64,000 nt of DNA from Terebella lapidaria (GCA_949152475.1 OX424561.1:18160481-18224480); one strand, 5' to 3'; positions 1 to 12,225 are shown, counted from the stretch's first letter. Notes: generated by a model not told the origin, from the sequence alone. Translations and numbers: made by a program.

Positions 1-2640
1 TTGGTTCAGACCTCCTTGGCTAAAATTTTATTTAGAAAAATTGCGCAGAGGCTAGGAAAATTTACCGAACAATATGTTCTATATTTTAATTAGATATTAG
101 CCATTTTGTCCCGTGACCTTGAAAATAAGGTCACTGGTCAAATTCAACGTCACGAGATTGCTGCGCTGTAAATTCAATTATAAACGAGATATTAGCCAAT
201 GTATGCTCTGACCTTGAAAATGAGATCAGAGGTCAAATTCCAACATCATTTCTTATATGTTGATATATGGACTATATCCTGAAATTCTCCAGAAACGGGC
301 CATGCGCACAATTTATAATAAGAAGTGTAACAACCATACTGATCCACTCTTTCAGCAATCAGGCGTTGTTAAGATATCGGAACAATATCAGCTGAAGATA
401 ATGTTATTTATGCACGATTTTATCAATAGTAAATTACCGAGCTCTTTTCATTATATGTTCAATCCCTATTCTCAATAGTGATATTCGAGGGATATATAGA
501 ACCAGGCTATCTCAAATATTGAATATTCCAAAATCGAAATCAAGGTTTGTTAATAAAATTCCGTTGTTCAAGTTCCCGTTGGTCTGGAATAAATGACACA
601 TTGAATTTGGTACAACCTCAACACGTAATCATATGAAAAGACAAATCAAGATCGTTCACTTGACAAAATTTTCCACAGTGGTCAAATGTGATAATCCACA
701 TTGTATTGAATGTAATTATACATGCATTTAAATATGTTACTTGTTTTCCGCTTATATAAGAGAAATGCGGTCGTGTTCCTCGCTCTGTTTTCCAAATTGA
801 AAAATTTGTAAAATGTCAGTGGTTTTGAGAAACAAATTGTCTATCTTATCTATCCATGTCCACAATTGATTCCCAAGGTATGAAGTCGATAAGTATCGAG
901 ATATTAGCCATTTTGTCCTGTGACATTGCTAAAATAGGTCGAAGGTCAAATTCAAAGTCACGAGACTATTCAGCATATATCATTTCCTAAATGTCCGCAA
1001 GTGTAATATCCAGTCTCAATATTAAGTGAGATATTAGCAATAATGTGTCCCATTATAAAGCATAGGAGTATTTAGCATGGGAAAATCCCATTTAGGACCC
1101 GCGGAAAACTTATACACATCACAGAGGTATATGAAAGGAATCTTTTGAAATAAAAATCTCAAATTTGATGAGTCAGATTTTAAGGAAATGGCCGCTTTCA
1201 AAGGCTAAGAAAGGTTACCGGACAATATTATCTTTTATATTTTAGAAATCAACCCTTTTGCTTCGTGACCTTAAAAATGAAGTCACTGGTTGAAGTCAAA
1301 GTCAAAGTCACAAGAATATTCAGTATATATCATTTCCTATACTACCATGTCCACAATTGATTGCAAAACTGTAAATTCAATAATGAGAGAGATACTAGCC
1401 ACTTTGTTATCTGACCTTGAAAATGAAGTCCTAGATCACGTTCAAGACCCACAGAATATTGGGCATATACATCATTTCCTCGTATGTCCACAATTGATTC
1501 TGCTCAAGTTGTAAAGTTGATAACCAATGAGATATTAGAAATGAGGTCAAAGGTCAAATTCAAGGTAAAAACAATATTCAGCATAAATTATTTCTTTTTT
1601 GTTCACAATTGATTCGTAAGCTGTAAAGTCGATAATAAGCCATTTTGAGCTCTGACCTTGAAAATAAGGTCAAATGTCAAATTCTTGGTCGTGAAAATAT
1701 TCAGCATACATCATTCCCTGTATGTGCACAATTGATTCCCAACTTTAAAGTCGATAAGAAGCGAGATATTAGCCATTTTGTCATGTGGCCTTGGAAATGA
1801 GGTCAAAGGACATATTCCAGGTTATGACAATATTCAGAATATATAATTTCCTATATATTCACAATGGATTCCCAAACTTCGAAGTCGATAATAAAGTCAT
1901 TTGTGCTCTGACCTTGAAGATAAGGTCAAAGGTATAGTTGAAGCTCATGAAAACATTCAGCATATCTCATTTCCTATGATTCTTATCTGTAGAGTCGATA
2001 AGAAGTGACATATTAGCCATTTCGTGGAGTGTCTTAGAATAGTAGGTCAAAGGTCAAATTCAAGGGCATCAAAATATTCGGCATTCATCATTTCCTATAC
2101 GTCTACAATTTATTTCCAAGCTGTGAAGTCGTTAATAAGCGAGATATTAGCCATTTTGTGCTCTGACCTCGAAAATGATATCAAAGGTCAATCTCAAGGT
2201 CATGACAGTACTCATCATATATCATTTCCTATGTGTCCACAATAGATGTCTAGTCTTTAATCTCAATATTGAGTGAGATATTAAGCATAATATGTCCCAT
2301 TATAAAGCATAGGAGAATTTAACATGGGAAAGTCCTATTTGGGACCCGTCGAGAAAACGAAAATGAACGCCACGGGCAGACCAGCGATACAAGGACAACG
2401 AAACTTATAGACATCACAGAGGTAAACAACGGGAATCTTTTGAAACAAAAATCTCAAAACTGTCTGAGCAGTTTATGAGAAAATGGCCGCCAATGTAAAA
2501 AGTTGGCCGTTTTTCTTCGAAAATGGCCACCATTTTGAAAAAAAAAATGGAAAATAAAAAAAATAGCAAAAGGCCTAATAGAGGTAACCGGCCAATATGT
2601 TTCATATCTTAGCCCCTTTGTACGGTGGACCTATGCTGCC
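1..2640 (-). repeat. AGGTTACC-family element, inverted copies in series
   Basis: Units about 134 bp long recur here. They contain AATTGATTCC, a GATATTAGCCATTTTGT-type segment and GACCTTGAAAATGAGGTCAAAGGTCAA-like segments. These are the reverse complement of the array at 6500-7800. At 1202 a new copy starts with GGCTAAGAAAGGTTACCGGAC, the family 3' terminus read in reverse. At 2577 a third begins (AGGCCTAATAGAGGTAACCGG). So at least two copies lie head to tail, the first without its outer end. The AT-rich stretch holding CATTATAAAGCATAGGA near 1053 and 2296 is the conserved unique part. No coding capacity is seen. Confidence 0.8.
252..853 (+). pseudogene. LINE (non-LTR retrotransposon) ORF2 3' fragment
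   Basis: A 73-codon open stretch at 257-478 translates to residues such as LQKRAMRTIYN and HTDPLFQQSG. This is the layout of the C-terminal tail of CR1/L2/jockey-like reverse transcriptase proteins (LQKRAIRII...HTDPLF). After a stop at 476-478, RTRLSQILNIPK and FPLVWNK-like residues follow in another frame to about 590, so the copy is frameshifted. It ends in a TCTATCTTATCTATCC simple tail and interrupts one unit of the AGGTTACC-family array, so it inserted later. The clade is not certain. Confidence 0.6.
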
Positions 2641-3985
2641 AAGTTGTATATGAACCAATCCACCAAGTTTGAATTCCAGAAAGTGTTACCGCTGAGTTTG
2701 TAAACCAATCAGCCAAGTTCGAATTAAACAAGAAAATGCAGCTAACTGCGGGAGACGACATTAGAGCCCGAGCATATCACCATAACCACAAAAACTGAAT
2801 GTATCTTACATAACGTTCGCCCCCCCCCCCCCCCCGCAAAAAAATAATAATGGACCATATCCTCCCCCACATGATTCCAATTCATTCCCGTATATTATGA
2901 TGAAACACATAGGTCTACTTCAATCATATTCCTATAAACATTTATTTTGAACTCAATGAAACAGATACACCTGATAAAATGATATTCAACCTCAATAAAA
3001 TATCCTTAAAATATTGGAAACTATGAGGAATATCTGCATCTGATATCATGATATAGCTAACACATGCATACTGGGAAAATTGAAAGACCGGTTTAGAATA
3101 AAAAGGTTTCGCAACCCAACATGGAACACCTTGTCATGTGATAACATACGTCAAATTACGGTAAACGTAGTCGTGGTATTGCAAACGAATCTTTGTGTTT
3201 CCTTACGCTAAAGAAGGCCACAAGCAAGGTTCCATGTACATGCATGCACGAAATGCTGCACAGAAAATTGTGCTTTCCAAAATACGCGTCATTGCGGTAA
3301 AATTTGCTTTGCATTCTGGGAACGTGAATTTCCATCTGCTCCGCCATTTTGACGTTTTTTCAGACGAGCTGAGCATTTTGCGTAATTTTCTCAAACATAA
3401 CACATCGATTTATGCATTATATATCTGCGGAATATTCAAAGCTTGCCATCAAATCGAGAGATTTTATGTCAAGGACGAAGAAAATCCTCATTCGAAGTAG
3501 GTATGCAAACGTTTACGCCCCAAAACGGGCGTAGATAGTTTGGCATGAAACCTCCACAAAAAAGTCAGCACATAGACATGTAGAGGGTTGGGGGCTTCGC
3601 CCCCAACGCTCTAATGTCAAAAACAATAGTTTTGAGCGAGTTTGTTAACCATTACGCCAAGTTTTTAGCTTAAACCAATGCGCCCAGTTTGTAAACCAAT
3701 CCGCCAAGTTTGAATCCAAAACCATAGACCTCTCTGGAGGTCTATGCAAAACAATAGTTTTCAGCGAGTTTGTTAACCATTCCGCCGAGTTTGAATTGCA
3801 GAAATAGTTACCGCCGAGTTTGTAAACCAACGCGCCCAGTTTGTAAACCAATACGCCAAGTTTGAATTCAAAACAATATTTTTCAGTGAGTTTGTCAACC
3901 ATTCCGCCGAGTTTGAATTGCAGAGAGTCACCGCCGAGTTTGTAAACCAATGCGCCCAGTTTGTAAACCAATCTGCCAAGTTTGC
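2640..3985. repeat. GTTTGTAAACCAAT minisatellite, two blocks
   Basis: The motif AGTTTGTAAACCAATNCGCC (about 24 bp) recurs at about 2646-2740 and many times at 3640-3985. In the second block a higher-order period of about 125 bp is visible: GAGTTTGTTAACCATTCCGC near 3764 returns as GAGTTTGTCAACCATTCCGC near 3890. Reverse-strand translation is open for about 100 codons, but only because the repeat lacks stops in that frame. The stretch 2740-3180 holds a 17-C run at 2821 and nothing else I recognise. Confidence 0.7.
3180..3640. repeat. Dispersed ~430-bp repeat, copy 1
   Basis: This stretch is about 85 percent identical by eye to 13615-14035 in the same orientation. Shared landmarks are AATACGCGTCATT, GGTAAAATTTGCTTTGCATT, CACATCGATTTATGCATTAT, AAGGACGAAGAAAATCCTCA and the end AAACGCTCTAATG / CAACGCTCTAATG. 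Near the end it has a perfect hairpin, 9-bp stem GTTGGGGGC with loop TTC, at 3588-3608, which is degraded in copy 2. The longest reading frame (101 codons) is not kept in copy 2, so I do not call a gene. Class unknown. Confidence 0.7.
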
Positions 3986-4088
3986 AATTGCCATAATGTG
4001 GACGAGCATTAAAGCGCAGACATATAGAGGAAATATCTTCTCACGTGCATTCATTATGTAAGTTTTTCGATCGAAGATATGCCGGAAC

Positions 4089-4319
4089 AATCAGTTTGTG
4101 GACGCAGGCTACAAACGGGTTTGTGTGTGTTAGCGTGCCGGTAGTCTATCCCCAAGGTTATCATTCCCGCCTTTTTATCCGTTCTTCTAATTTCTACAGT
4201 CCGCATTTTATGTAGAATTGGTATCCCTTGACAACGTTACCTGATTATTCAACCAATGACAATCTCTCTTTTCGACTAGAAGCTCCTCGAGGTTGTTTTC
4301 CTTTCAATCTTTCAATTTT
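4089..4319 (+). repeat. Direct repeat A1
   Basis: This 231-bp block starts AATCAGTTTGTGGACGCAGG and ends TTTCAATCTTTCAATTTT. It matches 11995-12225 base for base by eye. The flanks differ on both sides: CCGGAAC before and TAATCCAAG after here, against ACACAAT before and CCCACCC after there. The near-zero divergence implies recent origin or gene conversion. Confidence 0.9.
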
Positions 4320-5450
4320 TAATCCAAGATATTCTGCCCCATCGCTTGAAGTATAGAAGTAAAACTTTATCACGCTTATCATTAGTGATCACTGTTATTA
4401 TAGGGTTTTATATTTTTTGAATCCCTCCTAGCATCTAACAGATTTATTTATTTTTCACGAGGCCGGTAAAGACCCAAACTTTTGCCTCGATCGCTTCTCC
4501 AGAATCGATAGGCCTACATGTTATAAATATTTTGTCATATATATTAAACACATTTTATATCTACTGTAGCCGTATTTTACAAGAGTATCAATTATTAATC
4601 GGATCGACACATCTGTCTCCAATGGTTAGTGTGTTCGCCTTCAAATACAAATCTGGATAAGCCCCTATCGTGTCATCGACCGGCTCAGTGATGCTGCGAC
4701 ATGTTATGCTCAAGGTGGTCATAACGTTGTTTGTATAACTTTGTAAGTTCGTCACGAACCACAAACGTGGAGGTATTTTTTGACCTCTACTCCCTCCACC
4801 CCTTCTCCCAGTATTTTCCCTATTCATACTGCATCCAGAAATTCCGTGGGTGTAAAATGATGTACACACATCATGTAGACAACATCACACAAATTTCAAT
4901 TAAGACATCCGTTTTTAAAAACCGGTAACAACATTGTTCACGGACTAGATCTAGTGTGGTGTAGATCTATCGCTTAGAACATCATCCAACTGGTGACACT
5001 TGACGGCTACGTGAAGTATTTTATACGGTATTTGTTTCCTTTGAGAGTGTGGGCCAGCATATCCATGTATATCGACAGTTCTTTCATCAGTTCATTCTAT
5101 CTTCATAACAAACATAAACTTATTATACTACATCTAGTAATAGTTTATCTAATAACGTATAATAATAATATATTTAAAAAAAAACAAACAAACAAACAAA
5201 CAAAAACAAAAAAACAACAAAAAACGTTCAAATCTTTAGGTCGATCAATTTTTACATAGTCACAAATCCATAAAATGTTTTCTATATTTGTTTATTCCTC
5301 AACTCTGTTATCATTTGTTAATTCGTCTGTACTCTGCAGGTATAAATATATATACTCTCTCTAATGTGTCAGTTATCCTCTGTCATTCATACAAGTATTT
5401 ATCATATACAATTTAAATATATAATATTTATAATTTATTTTGTTTTATAA
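4320..5450. other. AT-rich stretch with no gene recognised
   Basis: The only clear structure is an A/C low-complexity run of AAAC units at 5183-5225. A 93-codon reverse-strand frame at 4588-4869 and an 88-codon frame at 4993-5259 look like random AT-rich translation and show no family motif. Confidence 0.5.
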
Positions 5451-6034
5451 TGGAAGTCCAATTCCGCTGACGGTTCAAGGCTGTTTGCCCTAGTTCCAGT
5501 GTTATTATATACATCTATAATTTCATTATTTATATATCATAGATTATATTTTACACAAAATATGTATATAATGTTTTTCGTGCCAGTGTCTTCTCTCGTT
5601 GCGGGATTTATCCTGGGAGTCCAATTAACAGGCTCCAGAGCTTTCACTGTCAGTTGTGGGCTGTGTGCCCTAGTTTCCAGTTTATTATTCATGTCTTTTA
5701 TATATATTTACATTTTTTCCAGTATTTATTCCTTTATTCTATATGTACTATCCTATCATTTTTTATACCATATATACATATATACAATATATATATAAAA
5801 AAAAATAATAAAAAAAATAAAAAAAATGTATATATTTACCAATATGTGTTTATGTCAGTGTCTGCTCTCGTTTCGGGATTTATCGTGGGAGTCCAATTAA
5901 CAGGCTCCAGAGCTTTCGCTGTCAGTTGGGCTGTGTGCCCTAGTTACCAGTTTTATTATTCATGTATTCTATATATATTTACATTTTTCCAATATTTATT
6001 CCTTTATTATATATCTACTATCATACCATTTTTT

Positions 6035-7867
6035 AGGTTACCGGACCTATAGTCCGATAACCTATTGGCATGGCGTTGCGTCCGTCGTCCGTCGTCCGTC
6101 CGTCCGTCCGTCCGTCCGTCGTCCGTCCGTTCACATTTTTATCTTTAAAGTATATGGTCCGATCTTTCTGAAATTTTGCACAAAAATACCTAAAAATATT
6201 TCCAGGAAAGGTTTTTTTTAGTTTTCTGATTTCTGCATTTTTTTCAAAATGGCGGCCGTTTTCGTCGAAAAATGGCCAATTTTGGACTTTGACGGTTGTT
6301 TTCTCAAAATCTGTTCAGTAACTTTTTTTCTTATTGATGCACAACACTCCCCATATGTACCCCTGTGACATGTATAAATTTCGTTGCCCTTGAATCGCTC
6401 GAAGTGGGCCATTTTGGGCCCAAATTCGGCCCAAATGGGACTTTCTCATGTTAAATTCTCCTATGCTTTATAATGGGACACAATAAGCCTGATATCTCAC
6501 TTAATATTGCGATTAGAGACTAGGAATCAATTGTGGACATATAGGAAATGATATATGCTGAATATTCTCGTGACCTTGAATTTGACCTGTGACCTCAGTT
6601 TCAAGGTCAGAGAACAAAATGGCTAATATCTCGCTTATTATCGACTTTACAGCTCAGGAATCAATTGTGGACATATAGGAAATGATATCAGCCGAATATT
6701 CTGATGACCTTGAATTTGACCTTTGACCTCATTTCAAGGTCACACGGCAAAATGGCTAATATTTCGCTTCTTATCGACTTTACAGCTTAGGAATCAATTA
6801 ACAACATATAGGAATTGATATATGCAGATTATTGTCATGACCTTGAATTTGACCTTTGACCTCATTTTCAAGGTCACAGGACAAAATGGCTAATATCTCA
6901 CTTATTATCGATTTTACAGCTTAGGGATCATTTGTGGACATGTAGGAAATGATATATGCTGAATATTCTTGTGACTGAGAATTTGACCTCTGACCTTTGT
7001 TTCAAGGTCCGAGAACAAAATGGCTAATATCTCGCTTATTATCGACTTTACAGCTTAGGAATCAATTGTGGACATATAGGGAATGATATCAACCGAATAT
7101 TCTGATGACTTTGAATTTGACCTTTGACCTCATTTTCAAGGTCAAAGGACAATATGGCTAATATCTCGCTTGTTTCTGGCTTTACAGCTTAGGAATCAAT
7201 TATGGACATATAGGAAATGATATCAACCGAATATTCTGATGACCTTGAATTTGACCTTTGACCTCATTTTCAAGGTCAAAAGACAAAATGGCTAATATCT
7301 CGCTTATTATCTACTTTACAGCTTAGGAATCAATTGTGGACATATAGGAAATGATATCAACCGAATATTCTGATGACCTTGAATTTGACCTTTGACCTCA
7401 TTTTCAAGGTCACATGGCAAAATAGCTAGTATCTCGCTTGTTATCGACTTTACAGCTTAGGAATCAATTGTTAACATATAGGAAATGATATATGCAGATT
7501 ATTGTCATGACCTTGAATTTGATCTTTGACCTCTTTTTCAATTTCACAGGACAAAATGGGTAATATATCACTTGTTATCAATTTTACAGCTTAGGGATCA
7601 CTTGTGGATATGTAGGAAATGATATATGCTGAATATTCTCGTGACTTTGAATTTGACCTCTGACCTCATTTTCATGGTCAAGAACACAAAATGGCTAAAG
7701 TCTCACTTATTATCGACTTTACAGCTTAGGAATCAGTTGTGGACATATAGGAAATGATGAAAGCCTAATATTCTGATGACCTTGAATTTGACCTTTGATC
7801 TCATTTTCAAGGTCACAGGAATATAAAACATATTTTGTCCGGTAACCTGTCTTAGCCCTTGGGCTAA
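6035..7867 (+). mobile_element. AGGTTACC-family element, complete copy
   Basis: The left end AGGTTACCGGACC begins a hairpin: GGTTACCGGAC pairs with GTCCGATAACC across CTATA, at 6036-6062. Then come (GTCC)n near 6079-6130, a conserved ~350-bp segment and about ten 134-bp units (6522-7820). The right end TTGTCCGGTAACCTGTCTTAGCCCTTGGGCTAA includes an inverted copy of the left terminus and a terminal palindrome, TAGCCCTTGGGCTA. Poly-T lies on both sides. No ORF is present. It behaves as a non-autonomous element carrying a VNTR. Left and right termini recur at four other places in this window. The CTAA end next to T is Helitron-like, but the left end is not TC, so the class stays open. Confidence 0.75.
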
Positions 7868-8105
7868 TTTTTTTTTATTCCATATATACATATATACCAT
7901 ATCTACAAAAAATATGTATATAATTACCTATATTTACCATATAAATAATGTGTTTATGTCAGTGTCTGCTCTCGTTGTGGGATTTATCCTGGGAGTCCAA
8001 TTAACAGGCTCCAGAGCTTTCGCTGTCAGTTGTGGGCTGTGTGCCCTAGTTACTAGTTTTAGTATTCATGTCTTTTGTATATATTTACATTATTTATATA
8101 TCATA

Positions 8106-8163
<58 letters not shown>

Positions 8164-8286
8164 TTGAAAATATTTCAGTTGTGGGCGGTGTGCCCTAGTT
8201 CCAGTATTTATTCATTTAGTCTATATGTACTATCAGACCTTGTTTGTATACCATATATATATATACATACATATCATATGTACCAC

Positions 8287-8345
<59 letters not shown>
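8106..8345. repeat. TA microsatellites and poly-A
   Basis: A (TA)n tract runs over about 8106-8163. A 28-A run at 8286-8313 is followed by another (TA)n tract to about 8343. These lie in the AT-rich half of the ~370-bp array unit. The translated poly-Lys/Ile-Tyr frames are artefacts. Confidence 0.9.
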
Positions 8346-8346
<1 letters not shown>

Positions 8347-8534
8347 CAATATTCACCATGTATATATAATGTGTTCAGTGTCTGCTCTCCTTTGCGGGAT
8401 TTATCCTGGGAGTCCAATTAACAGGCTCCAGAGCTTTCACTGTTTCGGGCTGTGTGCCCTTGTTACCAGTGTTATCATTCATGTCTTTCCTACATTATAT
8501 ATCTACATTATTTATTAAACCCTGTCACTTACTG

Positions 8535-8765
8535 GATGTAAGTGGCCATGACCTTGGTATTGTTTAGGGCTGATTGCCCTTGGTAATATTTAGGGCCAAC
8601 TGCCCGTGCTAACGTTTAGGGCTCACTGCCCGTAGTAACGTTTAGAGCTGACTGCTCATGGTAATTTTAGGGCGGACTGCCTGTAATAATGTTTAGGCCT
8701 GGATGATCGTGATAATGTGTAAGGCTTACTGCCCCTGGTGAAATTTAGGTCGGTCTGCGGTAATG
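8535..8765 (+). repeat. ~32-bp imperfect tandem array (TTTAGGGC..ACTGCCC)
   Basis: About seven copies of a unit like GTTTAGGGCTGACTGCCCGT plus GGTAAC follow one another (GATTGCCC, AACTGCCC, CACTGCCC, GACTGCTC, GACTGCCT, TACTGCCC). The GGGC/GCCC halves are inverted, so each unit can form a small stem. It may derive from the GGGCTGTGTGCCC core of the neighbouring ~370-bp unit. Confidence 0.75.
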
Positions 8766-9079
8766 TTTTCAGTATTATATATTTTATATAGTTCCTCCAT
8801 TAGATATTTTCATATATTTCATAAATTAAATTTAAGAATACGTGTATATTTTAAGTACTGTACTTCACAATTCATTTTATCAAATTTAATTAAATTTTCA
8901 TTTCCTCCTGTCTCGCTTCAAAAGATGCTAGCGTATTATAAATTCGTTGGTGTTTATGGTTCTTGTTATTCATTTCCAGTAAATCTGCATCACGATACCT
9001 CTTTCATTTGGGAGTTCAATCTTGTTCAAGTATTTATCACGTTAAATGTTGTTCCACAGGTACTCGTTCTCGTTTTCTA

Positions 9080-9440
9080 ATATTGCAGAATATGCCTCCA
9101 CAAGAAAACCAAGGCTGTTGAGCCATGTACCAACGTAACAGTACCCCTCGACTCTGGAGCCGACAATCTAATAACTGCTGAGCATGTCTTCACGTGTAAA
9201 TTCATAGGATGCTCACGCTCCGGATCCCAGTGCACCTGAAACCACCTCCAACATCAATACTGCCATTACGGGTGTAGGTCAGGTGCCTCTCCTGTCAACA
9301 GCCGAGGACCTCAGGCTGTTATTACCCTCCGGTTACACAGCTGTCGGTCAGGAGTTCCAGCCTCCCAGTCAGGGTGCTGCAATTATAACCATCGATCTCA
9401 ATCTGTGGGTCATGAGCCCCAGTTCCATCTCTAATTCTAG
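9080..9440 (+). pseudogene. Protease-like coding remnant (DSGAD motif)
   Basis: One frame from about 9094 to 9240 reads VTVPLDSGADNLITAEHVF, with the D-S-G motif of retroelement aspartic proteases in a plausible context, then stops. An overlapping second frame, about 9208-9447, is open and non-repetitive (AEDLRLLLPSGYTAVGQEF) before running into the 113-bp array. Either a frameshift joins them or both are chance. No reverse transcriptase follows. It could be the last coding trace of the candidate split-direct-repeat element. Low confidence in function. Confidence 0.35.
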
Positions 9441-10260
9441 ATCTTAGTGTCTAGCTGTGGGTCAGGAGCCCCAGCCTGCAAGTCCGGGTACTCAATTCTA
9501 ATCATCGATCTCAATCTGTGGGTCAGGAGCCCCAGTCCCATCTCTAATTCTAGATCTCAGTGTCTAGCTGTGGGTCAGGAGCCCCAGCCTGCAAGTCTGG
9601 GTACTCAATTCTAATCGTCATCTCAATCTGTGGGTCAGGAGCCCCAGTTCCATCTCTAGTTCTAGATCTTATTGTGTAGCTGTGGGTAAGGATCCCCAGC
9701 CTGCAAGTCCGGGTACTCAATTCTAATCACCGATCTCAATCTGTGGGTCAGGAGCCCCAGTTCCATCTCTAATTGTAGATCTTAGTGTCTAGCTGTGGGT
9801 CAGGAGCCCCAGCCCGCAAGTCCAGGTACTCAATTCTAATCATCGATCTCAATCTGTGGATCAGGAGCCCCAGTTCCATCTCTAATTCTAGATCTCAGTG
9901 TCTAGCTGTGGGTCAGGAGCCCCAGCCTGCAAGTCCAGGTACTCAATTCTAATCATCGATCTGAATCTGTGGGTCAGGAGCCCCAGTTCCATCTCTAATT
10001 CTAGATCTTAGTGTCTAGCTGTGGGTCAGGAGCCCCAGCCCGCAAGTCCAGGTACTCAATTCTAATCATCGATCTCAATATGTGGGTCAGGAGCCCCAGT
10101 TCCATCTCTAATTCTAGATCTTAGTGTCTAGCTGTGGGTCAGGAGCTCCAGCCTGCAAGTCCAGGTACCCTAGTCTAATCATCAATCTCAATCTGTGAGC
10201 CAGGCCCCCAGTTCCTTCTCTTAATTCCAGATCTCAGTCCCTAGCTGTAAGTCAGCAGCT
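9390..10260 (+). repeat. 113-bp tandem array
   Basis: The landmark TGTGGGTCAGGAGCCCCAG recurs with a spacing of 112-113 bp, at about 9407, 9520, 9632, 9745 and 9858 and onward to 10255. There is a second, half-offset copy within each unit (AGCTGTGGGTCAGGAGCC). About 7.5 units are present. The oldest unit, on the left, grades into the coding-like stretch at 9300-9400. Confidence 0.9.
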
Positions 10261-11750
10261 CAAGCTGCTCCTGTTCTGGGTTTTTCTATTACAGAATTAT
10301 CACCAGTCCTTTACTCTTACCCTTCCCTATCCTAAACAATATTTGTGATGGTTAGGAAACCAAGAATTCTTCACAAGCACTCCACCTGGTTAACCCAACC
10401 CCCTTTTTCAATTTTTACAATATCTTTACGTAGCTTTACACTTATCTTCCACTCTCATACACAAATCTAAATTTGTTACTCAATACCTTTAAATTACATT
10501 ATAAAAACTTACATTCCTCTTTTATCTCTACCTTACTAATTTCCAAACTCATCCTATTACTGAGTGTCGTCTGGCACTTGTTGCAATATTCAATATCAAT
10601 ATTCCACATATCATAATCCTATGTCAACATTTTTCATCAATTAATTGTAGTCCACCTTTATGTAAGTGTGTTTAAATTATAACTCTAGCTCCAGAATATT
10701 AAAAAATTTTGTTCGACCTGTTAACCCATCCTTCTACATCAAGTCTTATTTCTTTAACATTTTTCCCTAAGAATTAGTGGCCTTTTCATAGTATACCATA
10801 AACATTGTCACTGCATACATATGATTAGAGAGCTCCCAGAGATCTAGGAGCAGGGATGTCCATCTTCTCTATGTTCAAGGGTCGTCCAAGCTATCTTTCC
10901 CTTTACTACTAGTAATTCATTTGCTTCATCCCATCCCATTTGCTTCGTTTCTATGATTAATCAACAAAGTCGTGGCCAATGGGAATTCCACTTCCAATTT
11001 CCAAATGTTCCTCCTCCAAAATACAACTATTATGTTTTTGGTACTTTCCAAGTTGTCGATTATATTTCATACAATTCACAATTCAGTCCAAACATTCTGG
11101 TACTAAGGGTATCACCATTACATTTCGGCTTCGTTTTCAGGTTTCACCCCTTTCTCGTTTGACAGATCCTCGTCCAACAAACTTCACTGACCCAGTATCT
11201 TATCCATTCACATTCTTCATCGGAACCAGTATTATTTCCGGTGTTACGGTCACTATATGTTAATCCAGAGTTTTCATCAATCGCCGTTGGATTTTTACTC
11301 TTGTCATTCTCATCCTTCGTAATCAATTCGGGTCAAACTAGTAACAGTCAGTCTCACCATTACAGGCATGTTAATTCTAGAATATTCTGATCATTTTCTA
11401 CCCAACATTTCATTGTTCTTTGTCAAGACCTACGGTCTATCTATTCTCATCTACTTTTTTCTTCACATCATTTAATGGTCAATTTTCATTCCCAACTCAC
11501 TCCGTCGTTGTTCATTTATATCGGGGTTTCATTCGGGTCTTATGTTTTACTCCTAAGCTGAGACGGATCAAATCAGCAACTGTCTTACTTGCTTATATCC
11601 CACAATTATAGCTTAAGGGTCGTAGTTGTCGTCCTAGGTTTTTCTTTTTCGTGGTAAATGTATGTCCTCTGGACTGATGCTTTACTTTCTTGGATCCGGC
11701 TGGGTCGGTTTTGGCTGTCACCATTCCCAGTTCCTGTGAATGCTTTGTGG
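10260..11750. other. Unique AT-rich sequence, no gene recognised
   Basis: The plus strand is pyrimidine-rich. The longest frames (60-94 codons) show no family motif, repeat or good splice pair. If the A1-B1A2-B2 interval is a retroelement, this is where its recombinase domain would be expected, and I do not see one. Confidence 0.5.
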
Positions 11751-11993
11751 CGCGTGTCAGCCTTAGGTTCTGATTTTTGTCGTTCATATTTGTGTTATTT
11801 ACCCACATATCATGGTAATTGTTAGTCATAACCCATTTCCAATAATTATGTCTTATTTCTCATTGTAACTAATTTTATTGTAACTACCTCAACTTCATTA
11901 TGTTTGTATATTATAATTTAAATAATTATATTTTTAAATAAACCAAGGTCAAATCCCAGTCGGTTAGTTACTTTATAACAGCAACACACACAA
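11751..11993 (+). repeat. Direct repeat B1
   Basis: This 243-bp block starts CGCGTGTCAGCCTTAGGTTC and ends AACAGCAACACACACAA. It is identical by eye to 12499-12741 (offset 748). It abuts A2 with one base between. Confidence 0.9.
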
Positions 11994-11994
11994 T

Positions 11995-12225
11995 AATCAG
12001 TTTGTGGACGCAGGCTACAAACGGGTTTGTGTGTGTTAGCGTGCCGGTAGTCTATCCCCAAGGTTATCATTCCCGCCTTTTTATCCGTTCTTCTAATTTC
12101 TACAGTCCGCATTTTATGTAGAATTGGTATCCCTTGACAACGTTACCTGATTATTCAACCAATGACAATCTCTCTTTTCGACTAGAAGCTCCTCGAGGTT
12201 GTTTTCCTTTCAATCTTTCAATTTT
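11995..12225 (+). repeat. Direct repeat A2
   Basis: The second copy of the 231-bp A block, 7.9 kb downstream of A1. It lies immediately after B1 and before a 273-bp spacer unique in this window. Confidence 0.9.

Larger units (their letters stand above)
5450..8520 (+). repeat. ~370-bp tandem repeat array, interrupted
   Basis: A unit containing GGGATTTATCCTGGGAGTCC, CAGGCTCCAGAGCTTTC, GGGCTGTGTGCCCTAGTT and an AT-rich half recurs near 5590, 5862, 7966 and 8387, with degenerate copies near 5456 and 8190. The array is split by the AGGTTACC element at 6035-7867: the left part stops at ACCATTTTTT and the right part resumes with TTTTTTTATTCCATATATAC. The unit's reading frame (SALV.GFI.GVQLTGSRAF) is open across several copies but breaks into AT repeats, so I treat it as non-coding. 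Confidence 0.75.

Noticed and set aside
3195..3500. 101-codon frame in the dispersed repeat
   Set aside because: The homologous copy at 13615-14035 does not preserve the frame.
6035..7867. Helitron
   Set aside because: The 3' palindrome and CTAA end before T are suggestive, but the 5' end is not TC and the ends also carry inverted AGGTTACCGGAC copies, which Helitrons lack.
5450..8520. Possible membrane protein family (SALVxGFIxGVQLTGSRAF)
   Set aside because: It repeats with the ~370-bp array, always runs into TA microsatellite, and lacks splice or start signals.
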